A stretch of DNA of 32,921 nt from positions 1 to 32,921 of the forward strand of contig JAFYWC010000125.1 in NCBI GenBank assembly GCA_017546585.1, read 5' to 3'. Made by a program: the position numbers and the translations under genes. The notes beneath the pieces are model-generated. The model saw only the letters and a list, made by a program, of their open reading frames with translations, did no database searches and had not been told where the DNA came from. The stretch is from Bacteroidales bacterium (GTDB taxonomy: Bacteria > Bacteroidota > Bacteroidia > Bacteroidales > UBA932). Positions 14,445 to 21,804 of the stretch are shown here, one piece after another (positions within the stretch are counted from its first letter, which is position 1; the number at the start of each line of letters is the position of its first letter).

Positions 14445-16079
14445 TTATCTGTACTGTGCGAACTCAACGTCCTTAGCAGCTCTTTCAGCGAGCTTCTCGC
14501 ACTTTCCAGCAGCCTCGAGGTTAGTCTTTACACCCTCAGCGTCACCCTGACGTGCAGCAGCAACAGCCTTGAGGTAAGCAACCTGTGGGCACTCGCAAGT
14601 GAGGGCAGCAGCAGGAGCGTAGTTACCGTTGAGGAGAGCTACGAGAGCAGCGTTGTAGCACTTGCAGTCACCGAGCTTAGCGGCAGCAGCAGCGTAGTCA
14701 CCCTTGAGAACGTCAACAACTGCGAGGTTAGCCTTTGAAGTCTTGTTGTTGGCAGCCTTGAAGCAGTTTGTAGCCTCGTCGAGGTTACCCTCACGAAGAG
14801 CGATAACACCCTTAGCGTTGCTCCAGTCAGCATCGTGAGCGCACTTAGCAAGAGCAGCCTCAGCCTTTGCAAGCTCGTCCATCTTGATGTAAGTAACAGC
14901 GAGGTTGTACTGTGCAGCGTTGCTGTTGAACTTCTCAGCAGCCTTCTTGTAGAGAGCTACCTTCTGGTCGTTATCCTTAACGAGGGTAGCAGCGCGAAGA
15001 ACAGCAGTCTCGTCGAGAACGTCGATGTTCTCCTCGATGAGCTTAAGGAGCTCCTCGTTAGTGTAGTTCTGGTACTCTACGTTAGCGATGAATCTTGCAC
15101 GACGGAGCTCAGGGAGAACCTTCTTAGCAAGAGTTGAGTAAACAGCTGACATATTCTTGATCTCCTTCTCGCGAACAGCTGGGTCGCTGTACATAGAAAG
15201 AACGCGGATGATGAGATCCTTGTCCTCGAGGTCAGAAGCAGCAACGAGCTCCTGGAAGCCTTCCCAGTCCTCAGCGATGCTTGAAACGTTAACGTCACCA
15301 GTCATCTCCTTGCCCTTTACTACCTTGCCGTAAGCCTTCTCAGCAGTCTTAGAACGGTTGTCAGAAAGCTTAGCGTTCTGATCCTCCTTTCCGTCTGGTG
15401 AAGCGTAAGCTACAACGTCAGTGCTTACGAGAGTCTTGCGCTCGTTAGCGAGGATCTCGTCGAGAGCAGCCTGGAAGTCCTTAACTGACTGGCCCTTGAG
15501 CTGGCTGTTTCTTACAGTTGAGCTATTGATCTGATAAAGGATCTGACCCTCAGCTGTCTGCTTGATGATCTCCTGGTAGTTGTCAGCCTTGAGATCGAGC
15601 TTGCCCTTCTGGCAAACGAGCATATAAGTAGTGTTTGCACCGTCAGCAACCTTCTTTGAAGGAAGCTCAGCAGACTGCTTCTTGTTAGTTGCAACACCAC
15701 GGAGCTCGAGGTAGCACTGCTCCATACCTGGAACATACTCGAAGTGAACCTTCTTAGTGATTGTAGCACCCTCTGAAGGAACAACCTCGTAGTTATCCTC
15801 TACCTTCTCACCCTGGAACATAAATGGCTCCATCTTAACCTCGCCACCGTCGAATACGATTACCGGAGTAACCTCGAGGATAGCCTTTGGATGGAAATAG
15901 TCCTCAGGATAAGTAACTGAAACTGTAGCGTCGATAGCGCCGCCTACAACTTCAAGTACAGCAGGCTCGCACTTCACAGTTACGTTCTCTGCCTGTTCAG
16001 CCATCTTCTCTGGTGAGCTACAAGCGATTGCAGCGAAGCCGAGAGCAGCGGCGAAAAAGAAATTGATGTTTTTTCTCAT
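14445..16079 (-). CDS. Large lipoprotein with OmpA-like segment and TPR-like repeats
   Basis: 544 aa with signal peptide and lipobox AIAC (Cys20). Residues of about 30-160 are strand-rich. Residues of about 180-260 contain an OmpA-like signature (VVAYASPDGKEDQNAKLSDNRS), the loop used for peptidoglycan contact, although the region after it departs from the standard domain. Residues of about 330-535 look like a run of tetratricopeptide-type helices (AAEKFNSNAAQYNLAVTYIKM, LAKAEAALAKCA, LREGNLDEATNCFKAANN). This suggests a periplasmic or outer-membrane scaffold tied to the cell wall. Codon use resembles the ribosomal-protein genes at the right end, implying high expression. A -7 box sits about 45 bp upstream. 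Confidence 0.8.
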   Translation of the reverse strand: MRKNINFFFAAALGFAAIACSSPEKMAEQAENVTVKCEPAVLEVVGGAIDATVSVTYPEDYFHPKAILEVTPVIVFDGGEVKMEPFMFQGEKVEDNYEVVPSEGATITKKVHFEYVPGMEQCYLELRGVATNKKQSAELPSKKVADGANTTYMLVCQKGKLDLKADNYQEIIKQTAEGQILYQINSSTVRNSQLKGQSVKDFQAALDEILANERKTLVSTDVVAYASPDGKEDQNAKLSDNRSKTAEKAYGKVVKGKEMTGDVNVSSIAEDWEGFQELVAASDLEDKDLIIRVLSMYSDPAVREKEIKNMSAVYSTLAKKVLPELRRARFIANVEYQNYTNEELLKLIEENIDVLDETAVLRAATLVKDNDQKVALYKKAAEKFNSNAAQYNLAVTYIKMDELAKAEAALAKCAHDADWSNAKGVIALREGNLDEATNCFKAANNKTSKANLAVVDVLKGDYAAAAAKLGDCKCYNAALVALLNGNYAPAAALTCECPQVAYLKAVAAARQGDAEGVKTNLEAAGKCEKLAERAAKDVEFAQYR

Positions 16080-16122
16080 ATTTTAGCTAAAATTAATGGT
16101 TTGTTTTAAGCCTATATCCGCG

Positions 16123-16130
16123 CAAAGATA
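16123..16130 (-). promoter_or_regulatory. -7 element of the OmpA/TPR lipoprotein gene
   Basis: Minus-strand TATCTTTG matches TAnnTTTG. The expected start near 16117 gives a leader of roughly 38 bases. No clear -33 TTTG is present. Confidence 0.6.
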
Positions 16131-16182
16131 GCAATATTTTTATATTTTTTAAGAACGCGGGTGTTATTTTGCCGTCTTTTCG

Positions 16183-16190
16183 TAACTTTG
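16183..16190 (+). promoter_or_regulatory. -7 element immediately before the sigma-54 activator gene
   Basis: TAACTTTG fits the consensus exactly and ends only 7 bases before the ATG at 16198. The expected transcription start (about 16195-16198) would produce an almost leaderless mRNA. Confidence 0.6.
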
Positions 16191-16197
16191 CGCCGTT

Positions 16198-17391
16198 ATG
16201 ACCAATCAGGAATTACAGAGTCTAAAGAATAAATTCGATATTATCGGCAATGATCCGGCGCTCAACAGAGCGTTGGAAGTTGCTGTTGCTGTGGCGCCAA
16301 CGGACATCACCGTACTTGTTTCGGGTGAAAGCGGAGTCGGAAAGGAGAACATTCCGCGCATCATTCACCAGAACAGTCCTCGAAAGAGGGGAAAGTACTT
16401 CGCGATCAACTGTGGAGCGATTCCGGAGGGTACCATAGATTCGGAACTTTTCGGTCACGAGAAAGGTTCGTTCACCGGAGCCAACGAGATGCGCAAAGGC
16501 TATTTCGAGGAGGCGGACGGCGGTACGATCTTCCTCGATGAGATCGGAGAGCTTCCCCTTTCTTCGCAGGCAAAGCTCCTCAGGGTGCTTCAGTCGGGAG
16601 AGTTCTTCAGAGTGGGTTCTTCCAAGGTGCTCAAGACAGACGTGAGAGTGATTGCGGCGACAAACGTGAACCTGATGCACGCTGTGTCAAAGGGCAAGTT
16701 CCGTGAGGATCTTTACTACAGACTGAACGCCGTGTCGATCTCTATGCCGGCGCTTCGTGAACGTCCGGGAGACATCAACCTGCTGTTCCGCAAGTTCGCT
16801 TCGGACTTCTCTGCAAAATACGGAATGGCCAAGGTTTCACTTACGGAAGAGGCATCGATCAAGCTTCGCAAATACAGGTGGCCGGGCAATATCCGCCAGC
16901 TCAAGAATGTGGCCGAATCGATTTCGGCTCTCGAGGCTGGAAAAATTGCTCCCGGTGCAGACAAATGCCAGATAGATACTGATGTACTGTCTGCATATAT
17001 CCCTAAGGAGGAGCCTAATCTTCTCCCTGCGACAGTGCAGGCACAGGAGAAGTTCGAGTCCGGAGAGAGGGAGGCGATCATCAGGACGTTGCTTCAGCTC
17101 AAGCAGGACGTCGACTATCTGAAGGAGGTGGTTGCGAAGGCGGGCCTCGGCAGAGGCCAGGCGCCGGCGATAGCCGCTCCGCAGGAGCAGGAGCCGGTGC
17201 GTGACTGGAGCGAAGACCCGGAAGAACAGGATTACGAGGAGCAGGGACCGGAGGATCTCTCTATCAAGAGCGCGAACCTTGATCTCATCGAGAAGGTGCT
17301 GCGCAAGCACGGAGGCAACAGGAAGGCGGCCGCAGCTGAGCTCGGAATCTCGGAGAGGACGCTGTACCGTAAGATCAAGCAGTTGAGTTAG
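16198..17391 (+). CDS. Sigma-54-interacting AAA+ activator with Fis-type HTH, no sensor domain
   Basis: 397 aa. The protein starts directly with the AAA+ domain: Walker A GESGVGKE (43-50), the sigma-54 contact loop GSFTGA (90-95, a variant of GAFTGA), Walker B GGTIFLDEIGELP (108-120), and the sensor region ALRERPGDI (185-193). A Gln/Glu-rich linker (about 271-355) leads to a C-terminal Fis-type helix-turn-helix (HGGNRKAAAAELGISERTLY, 371-390). It lacks a receiver, GAF or PAS domain, so control must come from expression level or a partner. It remodels RNA polymerase with sigma-54. It is the first gene of an operon with lptE (3 bp gap), a TPR-like gene and secG, linking envelope biogenesis to this regulator. 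Confidence 0.92.
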   Translation: MTNQELQSLKNKFDIIGNDPALNRALEVAVAVAPTDITVLVSGESGVGKENIPRIIHQNSPRKRGKYFAINCGAIPEGTIDSELFGHEKGSFTGANEMRKGYFEEADGGTIFLDEIGELPLSSQAKLLRVLQSGEFFRVGSSKVLKTDVRVIAATNVNLMHAVSKGKFREDLYYRLNAVSISMPALRERPGDINLLFRKFASDFSAKYGMAKVSLTEEASIKLRKYRWPGNIRQLKNVAESISALEAGKIAPGADKCQIDTDVLSAYIPKEEPNLLPATVQAQEKFESGEREAIIRTLLQLKQDVDYLKEVVAKAGLGRGQAPAIAAPQEQEPVRDWSEDPEEQDYEEQGPEDLSIKSANLDLIEKVLRKHGGNRKAAAAELGISERTLYRKIKQLS

Positions 17392-17394
17392 AAA

Positions 17395-17925
17395 ATGATG
17401 ACAGGAAGAAAAATAATCGCGACTCTCGGAGTCGTGCTGGCGTTGAGTGTGACGGCTATGATCGTGCACTCGTGCGGTATATATTCGTTCACAGGAACAT
17501 CTATCCAGCCGGATGTCAAGACTGTGACTATCAATTACTTTGAGTACAAGGCGCTCAAGGTGAACCCTTCGTTGAGCAACCAGATCACAGAGGCGCTTCA
17601 GGAGAAGTTCCTCAAACTGACCAAACTCGAGCTCGTGGATATGGACGGTGACCTTGAGATCACAGGTGCTGTTACCGGATATGACGTGAAGGCGACAGCG
17701 GTGACTGCGAACGAGCAGGCGGCGATGAACCGTCTCACTGTGAACGTGAAGATCGCTTTTACAAACAGGAAATATCCGGAGGATGATTTTCCGGACAAGT
17801 CGTTCTCGGCATATGCGGACTTCGATGCGATGACCGCTTTGGATGCAGTAGAGGCGGAACTTTGTGAGGATATCGTGGAGCAGCTCTGCGACGACATCTT
17901 CAATGCAACTGTAGCAAACTGGTAA
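17395..17925 (+). CDS. lptE: LptE-family outer-membrane assembly lipoprotein
   Basis: 176 aa. An N-terminal membrane segment (IIATLGVVLALSVTAMIVHSC) ends at a Cys followed by GIYSFTGTSI, the start typical of Bacteroidetes LptE. The mature part has VKTVTINYFEYKA, then SNQITEALQEKFLKLTKLELV and GDLEITGAVTGYDVKA, in the order expected for the family. LptE plugs the LptD barrel and delivers lipopolysaccharide to the outer leaflet of the outer membrane. It starts 3 bp after the activator gene and ends 4 bp before the next. ATG at 17395 was used; a second ATG follows at 17398. Confidence 0.85.
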   Translation: MMTGRKIIATLGVVLALSVTAMIVHSCGIYSFTGTSIQPDVKTVTINYFEYKALKVNPSLSNQITEALQEKFLKLTKLELVDMDGDLEITGAVTGYDVKATAVTANEQAAMNRLTVNVKIAFTNRKYPEDDFPDKSFSAYADFDAMTALDAVEAELCEDIVEQLCDDIFNATVANW

Positions 17926-17929
17926 CGGT

Positions 17930-18523
17930 ATGGGATACATTGACATTAGGAAACTTACTCTTGACGAGCTCATCGGAGTCGTGAACCTCTATCCTTGGTT
18001 CGGAGGTGCGCGCAAAGAACTCTGTGTGAGGATGAGCCAGATGGGTGACTCCTGGGGTGAGACCCAGTATGCCGATGCCGCAATGTATGTCGGCTCGCGT
18101 GGCAAGCTCGCCGCGATTATGCGTGCCGGCAGGAGCCAGGACTGGAAAGATGCTGATGTTGAGGGACTTCTGAAGTCATATATCTCCGAAAAGAAGGAAG
18201 TTGAGGTGCCGGTGCAGGAGCCAAAGAGAAAGGTGTATGCCGGAGTCGGAGACTACTTCTCGCAGGAAGAATACGACAAGGTCCGCAAATCGGATGACCA
18301 CGTGTTCTCGAGGTATGCCGCAAAGGCAAGACAGGACAAGCCGGAGAAGGTCGATTCCATCACACACGATCTGGAATTCTACACAGAAACATTGGCCCAG
18401 ATATACGCAGAACAGGGTTATTATGAGCAGGCTAAGCGCATTTATTCAAAACTAATTTTGGCATATCCAGAAAAAAGTGCTTACTTTGCAACCCTTATTC
18501 AAAAATTAGAGGAAATCAATTAG
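17930..18523 (+). CDS. TPR-like hypothetical protein between lptE and secG
   Basis: 197 aa with no signal peptide. The N-terminus (MGYIDIRKLTLDELIGVVNLYPWFGGARKELC) is helical. The C-terminus (TLAQIYAEQGYYEQAKRIYSKLILAYPEKS) is a clear tetratricopeptide-type hairpin. The middle is charged and low in complexity (EKKEVEVPVQEPKRK). From memory, a protein of this form occurs beside lptE and secG in Bacteroidetes, but no function has been assigned that I know of. It is predicted to be cytoplasmic. The 4-bp and 13-bp gaps to its neighbours indicate operon membership. Confidence 0.8.
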   Translation: MGYIDIRKLTLDELIGVVNLYPWFGGARKELCVRMSQMGDSWGETQYADAAMYVGSRGKLAAIMRAGRSQDWKDADVEGLLKSYISEKKEVEVPVQEPKRKVYAGVGDYFSQEEYDKVRKSDDHVFSRYAAKARQDKPEKVDSITHDLEFYTETLAQIYAEQGYYEQAKRIYSKLILAYPEKSAYFATLIQKLEEIN

Positions 18524-18536
18524 TTTTTAAGACGAT

Positions 18537-18890
18537 ATGAACGTACTTTTTACAATTCTTACAGTGCTCATCCTTGTAGCTAGCGTGCTGATCACACTCA
18601 TCGTGCTTCTTCAGAACGGAAAGGGTGGCGGACTTGCAAGCAACTTTACAGCTGGTAACCAGACTTTCGGTGTGCGTCAGACTACTGACATTCTTGAGAA
18701 GATCACTTGGGGTCTTGTTGCTTTCATCTTCATCGTATCGATTGCAACTTCATTCTCTACAGGTTCTAATGTAAAGGCAACAGACTTCTCAAGCAAGGTT
18801 GAGACTGAGGCTGTTGAGGAAGTAGCTTTCCCTACTCCAGATGCAGAGAACCCAGCTGAGGTTGTAGTAGCTGAGGAGTCAGCAGAGTAA
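18537..18890 (+). CDS. secG: Preprotein translocase subunit SecG
   Basis: 117 aa. There are two transmembrane helices (about residues 2-26 and 57-76), separated by the conserved cytoplasmic loop with LLQNGKGGGLASNF (24-37). The C-terminal tail is acidic. SecG joins SecY and SecE in the inner-membrane translocon and assists insertion cycles of SecA. It is the last gene of the activator-lptE-TPR-secG operon. Codon use is biased towards preferred codons, consistent with high expression. Confidence 0.93.
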   Translation: MNVLFTILTVLILVASVLITLIVLLQNGKGGGLASNFTAGNQTFGVRQTTDILEKITWGLVAFIFIVSIATSFSTGSNVKATDFSSKVETEAVEEVAFPTPDAENPAEVVVAEESAE

Positions 18891-18953
18891 TCAAGTCCGG
18901 TTCCTGCTGACATTTTGTCAGTAAAACCTGTTTGGAATATATTTTGACTTATT

Positions 18954-18985
18954 ATAGCCGTCTGTTCGTTTGAGCAGACGGCTAT
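18954..18985 (+). terminator. Strong hairpin after secG
   Basis: ATAGCCGTCTG (18954-18964) and CAGACGGCTAT (18975-18985) form a perfect 11-bp stem. No T-tract follows, so termination efficiency is uncertain. A smaller stem (CTGACA/TGTCAG, 18907-18921) precedes it. Confidence 0.55.
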
Positions 18986-19004
18986 TACTGCATTGTGTAA
19001 TATC

Positions 19005-19026
19005 ATCCCCGACTCGGTCGGGGGAT
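19005..19026 (+). promoter_or_regulatory. GC-rich hairpin in the clpB leader
   Basis: ATCCCCGAC (19005-19013) pairs with GTCGGGG(G)AT (19017-19026) around a TCG loop, 35 bp before the clpB start. It has no T-tract. It could be a leader structure affecting clpB translation or an mRNA-stability element. It is not a CIRCE sequence. Confidence 0.4.
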
Positions 19027-19060
19027 TGAAAGTAAGTTGAAGTAGAAAACAATAACGATT

Positions 19061-21196
19061 ATGGCAGAAAACAGGTTTGAAAATCTTACCAGGTTCGCTG
19101 TCAATCTCAATGAGAGGGCGGCGCAGGGTAAGCTCGATCCCGTTATCGGAAGGGACGAGGAGATCAGAAGGGTATTGCAGATCCTCAGCAGGAGGACCAA
19201 GAACAATCCTATTCTTGTGGGTGAGCCGGGAGTGGGCAAGACGGCCATCTCGGAGGGTATCGCTCAGAAGATCGTGGATGGTGACGTGCCGGAGAATCTC
19301 AAGAGCAGAAAGATATATTCGCTTGACCTTGGTGCACTTATAGCGGGAGCAAAGTATCAGGGAGAGTTCGAAGAGCGCCTTAAAGGCGTGGTGAAGGAGG
19401 TCGTGGAGAGCGACGGAGAAGTGATCCTTTTCATCGATGAAATCCACACTCTTGTGGGTGCTGGCCGTACGTCCGGAGCTATGGATGCGTCCAATATTCT
19501 CAAGCCGGCGCTTGCGCGAGGCGAACTGAGGACAATCGGTTCCACAACCCTGGACGAGTATCAGAAATACTTCGAGGCAGACAAGGCTCTGGAGCGCCGT
19601 TTCCAGATGGTTATGGTGGATGAGCCGTCTCCTGCAGCGTCAATCTCTATTATGAGAGGACTCAAGGAGCGTTATGAGAACCACCATAAGGTGCGCATCG
19701 AGGATGACGCGCTTATTGCTGCCGTAGAGCTTTCTCATAGATACATCACTAACCGTTTCCTCCCGGACAAGGCCATTGACCTCGTCGATGAAGCTGCTTC
19801 AAAGCTCCGCCTTGAGATGAACTCCGTCCCTGAACCTATAGCGGAACTCGACAGCCGCATCCGTCAGCTGGAGATTGAGAAGGAAGCCATCAAGAGAGAG
19901 GGCGTGTCCCTGAAGATGGACAAGATCAAGAGCGAACTGAAGTATCTCAATGAGGAGCGCGAAGGCCTCCGTAAGCGATGGGAGGAGGAGAAAGGTATCC
20001 TTTCGGAACTCCAGAGCGCACGTCAGCGCATCGAGGACTATAAGATTGAGGCGCATAATGCCGAAAGGGCAGGCGACTACGGAAAAGTGGCGGAGATCCG
20101 TTACGGAAAGATGGCTGAGGCACAGAAGAGGATCGATGAGCTGACCATCCGTCAGGAATCCATCGAGAATCCCATCATCACAGAGGCTGTAACACCGGAG
20201 GACATCGCAGAGGTCGTTGCAAAATGGACCGGCATTCCGGTGCGCCGTATGCTTGAGAGCGAGAGGGAGAAACTGCTCCGTATGGAAGATGCACTCCATA
20301 GAAGGGTAGTGGGTCAGGATGCCGCCATCGAGGCCGTGTCTGATGCTGTAAGACGCTCAAGGGCAGGCCTTCAGAATGAGAAGAGGCCTATCGGCTCGTT
20401 CCTGTTTATGGGTACTACCGGTGTGGGAAAGACAGAGTTGGCGAAGGCATTGGCGGAGTTCCTCTTCAATGACGAGGCAATGATGACCCGCATCGATATG
20501 AGCGAGTATCAGGAGCGTCATTCAGTCAGCAGACTTGTGGGAGCGCCTCCGGGCTATGTAGGCTATGATGAGGGTGGTCAGCTGACCGAGGCGGTAAGAC
20601 GCAAGCCGTATTCGGTGGTGCTTCTGGATGAGATCGAAAAGGCACATCCGGATGTGTTCAACATCCTTCTTCAGGTGCTTGACGACGGTCGCCTGACAGA
20701 CAACAAGGGACGTACTGTGGACTTCAAGAACACGATTCTGATTATGACATCCAATGTCGGCGCAGACATAATCCAGACCTTTATGGAGCATCTTCCTGCA
20801 GAGGGCGAAGATCGCACTAAGATGCTTTCTGACTGCCGCAACGAGGTGCTTGAAGTGCTCAAGCGCACTGTCCGCCCCGAGTTCCTGAACCGTATCGACG
20901 AGGTGATTATGTTCGAGCCTCTGTCCCAGACAGATGTACGTGAAATCCTGAGGATGCAGATCCGCGACCTTCAGGAGAAGCTTGCAGAGAACGGCGTCAC
21001 TATCGAATTCACACAGGAGTTCGAGGACTATATGAGCACAAAGGGGTATGAACCGGCATACGGAGCCCGTCCTATCAAGCGACTGATGCAGAAGGAACTC
21101 GTGAACCTTCTTGCAAAAGCGATCCTCGACGGTCACGTCCGCCGCGACTCCGCCATCAAGGTCTCAGTCTCCGACGGCCAGATCGTCTTTGAATAG
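19061..21196 (+). CDS. clpB: ClpB-type disaggregase lacking the N-terminal domain
   Basis: 711 aa. ClpB works with DnaK to pull proteins from aggregates through a hexameric pore. First ATPase: Walker A GEPGVGKT (54-61), Walker B ILFIDE (122-127), pore loop AKYQGEFEE (97-105). A coiled-coil middle domain spans about 251-375 and includes the ERAGDYGKVAEIRYGKM stretch typical of ClpB. Second ATPase: GTTGVGKT (451-458), VVLLDE (519-524), pore loop GAPPGYVGY. The protein opens at RFAVNLNERAAQGKLDPVIGR, the point where normal ClpB passes from its about 150-residue N-domain into the first ATPase. Its length equals that of the short internal-start ClpB form. The 170 bp before it contain no N-domain. 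Hence this gene makes only the short form. Confidence 0.93.
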   Translation: MAENRFENLTRFAVNLNERAAQGKLDPVIGRDEEIRRVLQILSRRTKNNPILVGEPGVGKTAISEGIAQKIVDGDVPENLKSRKIYSLDLGALIAGAKYQGEFEERLKGVVKEVVESDGEVILFIDEIHTLVGAGRTSGAMDASNILKPALARGELRTIGSTTLDEYQKYFEADKALERRFQMVMVDEPSPAASISIMRGLKERYENHHKVRIEDDALIAAVELSHRYITNRFLPDKAIDLVDEAASKLRLEMNSVPEPIAELDSRIRQLEIEKEAIKREGVSLKMDKIKSELKYLNEEREGLRKRWEEEKGILSELQSARQRIEDYKIEAHNAERAGDYGKVAEIRYGKMAEAQKRIDELTIRQESIENPIITEAVTPEDIAEVVAKWTGIPVRRMLESEREKLLRMEDALHRRVVGQDAAIEAVSDAVRRSRAGLQNEKRPIGSFLFMGTTGVGKTELAKALAEFLFNDEAMMTRIDMSEYQERHSVSRLVGAPPGYVGYDEGGQLTEAVRRKPYSVVLLDEIEKAHPDVFNILLQVLDDGRLTDNKGRTVDFKNTILIMTSNVGADIIQTFMEHLPAEGEDRTKMLSDCRNEVLEVLKRTVRPEFLNRIDEVIMFEPLSQTDVREILRMQIRDLQEKLAENGVTIEFTQEFEDYMSTKGYEPAYGARPIKRLMQKELVNLLAKAILDGHVRRDSAIKVSVSDGQIVFE

Positions 21197-21214
21197 CAGA
21201 AAGACGACATATAA

Positions 21215-21253
21215 AAACGGAAGCATTGCCATAAACAATGCTTCCGTTTGTTT
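21215..21253 (+). terminator. Terminator of clpB
   Basis: AAACGGAAGCATTG (21215-21228) and CAATGCTTCCGTTT (21236-21249) form a perfect 14-bp stem with T-rich sequence on the right arm and after it. The A-rich left side means it can also act on the opposite strand. Confidence 0.8.
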
Positions 21254-21309
21254 GTCCCGCGCACAGAAACTCAAAATTTGTGCGCATTTTATGTCTTTTG
21301 ACACATTTT

Positions 21310-21336
21310 GAGCACAAAAACGTCATTTTTGTGCTC
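21310..21336 (-). terminator. Hairpin at the 3' end of the minus-strand operon
   Basis: GAGCACAAAAA (21310-21320) and TTTTTGTGCTC (21326-21336) form an 11-bp stem around CGTCA, 9 bp past the yqeY stop. The T tract lies inside the stem rather than after it, so it is a possible terminator or an RNA-stabilising end. A second pair, GCGCACA/TGTGCGC, lies just beyond at 21259-21287. Confidence 0.5.
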
Positions 21337-21344
21337 GCAGTGGA

Positions 21345-21788
21345 TTATGCGAGGAGTTTCTTTACGGTTGCTGAGATGGCACGGCCGTCTGCGAGGCCAG
21401 CGAGCTTCTTTGTCGCTACGCCCATCACCTTGCCCATCTCCTGTGGAGTTGTCGCTCCGACCTCTGCGATGATCTTTGCAAGCTCGGCCTCAAGCTCAGC
21501 CTCCGAGAGCTGCTTAGGAAGGTAAACCTCCATTACTGCTGCCTCTGCGAGCTCGTTCTCTGCAAGCTCGGGACGTCCTGCGTCAATATACTGCTGTGCG
21601 CTCTCCTTACGCTGCTTCACGAGCTTCTGGATGATCTTCACGATCTCCTGGTCTGTCACTTCTCCTGTAGATCCCTCTGCAGTCTTGGCAAGCATAATCG
21701 CAGCCTTGATCGCTCTGAGGGATGCGAGACGCACGGTCTCCTTCGCCTTCATTGCCGATACCATATCGGCCTGTATTCTTTTCTCCAT
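21345..21788 (-). CDS. yqeY: GatB/YqeY domain-containing protein
   Basis: 147 aa, the full length of the stand-alone YqeY family. Features are the N-terminal MEKRIQADMVSAMKAKETVRLASLRAIKAAI, the middle IVKIIQKLVKQRKESAQQYIDAGR, and the C-terminal YLPKQLSEAELEAELAKIIAEVGA and MGKVMGVATKKLAG. The fold is that of the tRNA-interacting tail of GatB; stand-alone copies are thought to touch tRNA, but their role is unsettled. It is the last gene of the cdaA-mutS2-yraN-manC operon and starts 16 bp after the manC stop. Confidence 0.92.
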   Translation of the reverse strand: MEKRIQADMVSAMKAKETVRLASLRAIKAAIMLAKTAEGSTGEVTDQEIVKIIQKLVKQRKESAQQYIDAGRPELAENELAEAAVMEVYLPKQLSEAELEAELAKIIAEVGATTPQEMGKVMGVATKKLAGLADGRAISATVKKLLA

Positions 21789-21804
21789 ATATGTTTTCTG
21801 TAGT

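Noticed and set aside
16837-17973. 378-aa open frame on the minus strand
   Set aside because: It is antisense to the sigma-54 activator and lptE, both supported by motifs. The translated sequence is Arg/Leu/His-rich and has no domain.
19005-19026. CIRCE heat-shock operator before clpB
   Set aside because: The inverted repeat is GC-rich with a 3-base loop and does not match TTAGCACTC-N9-GAGTGCTAA.
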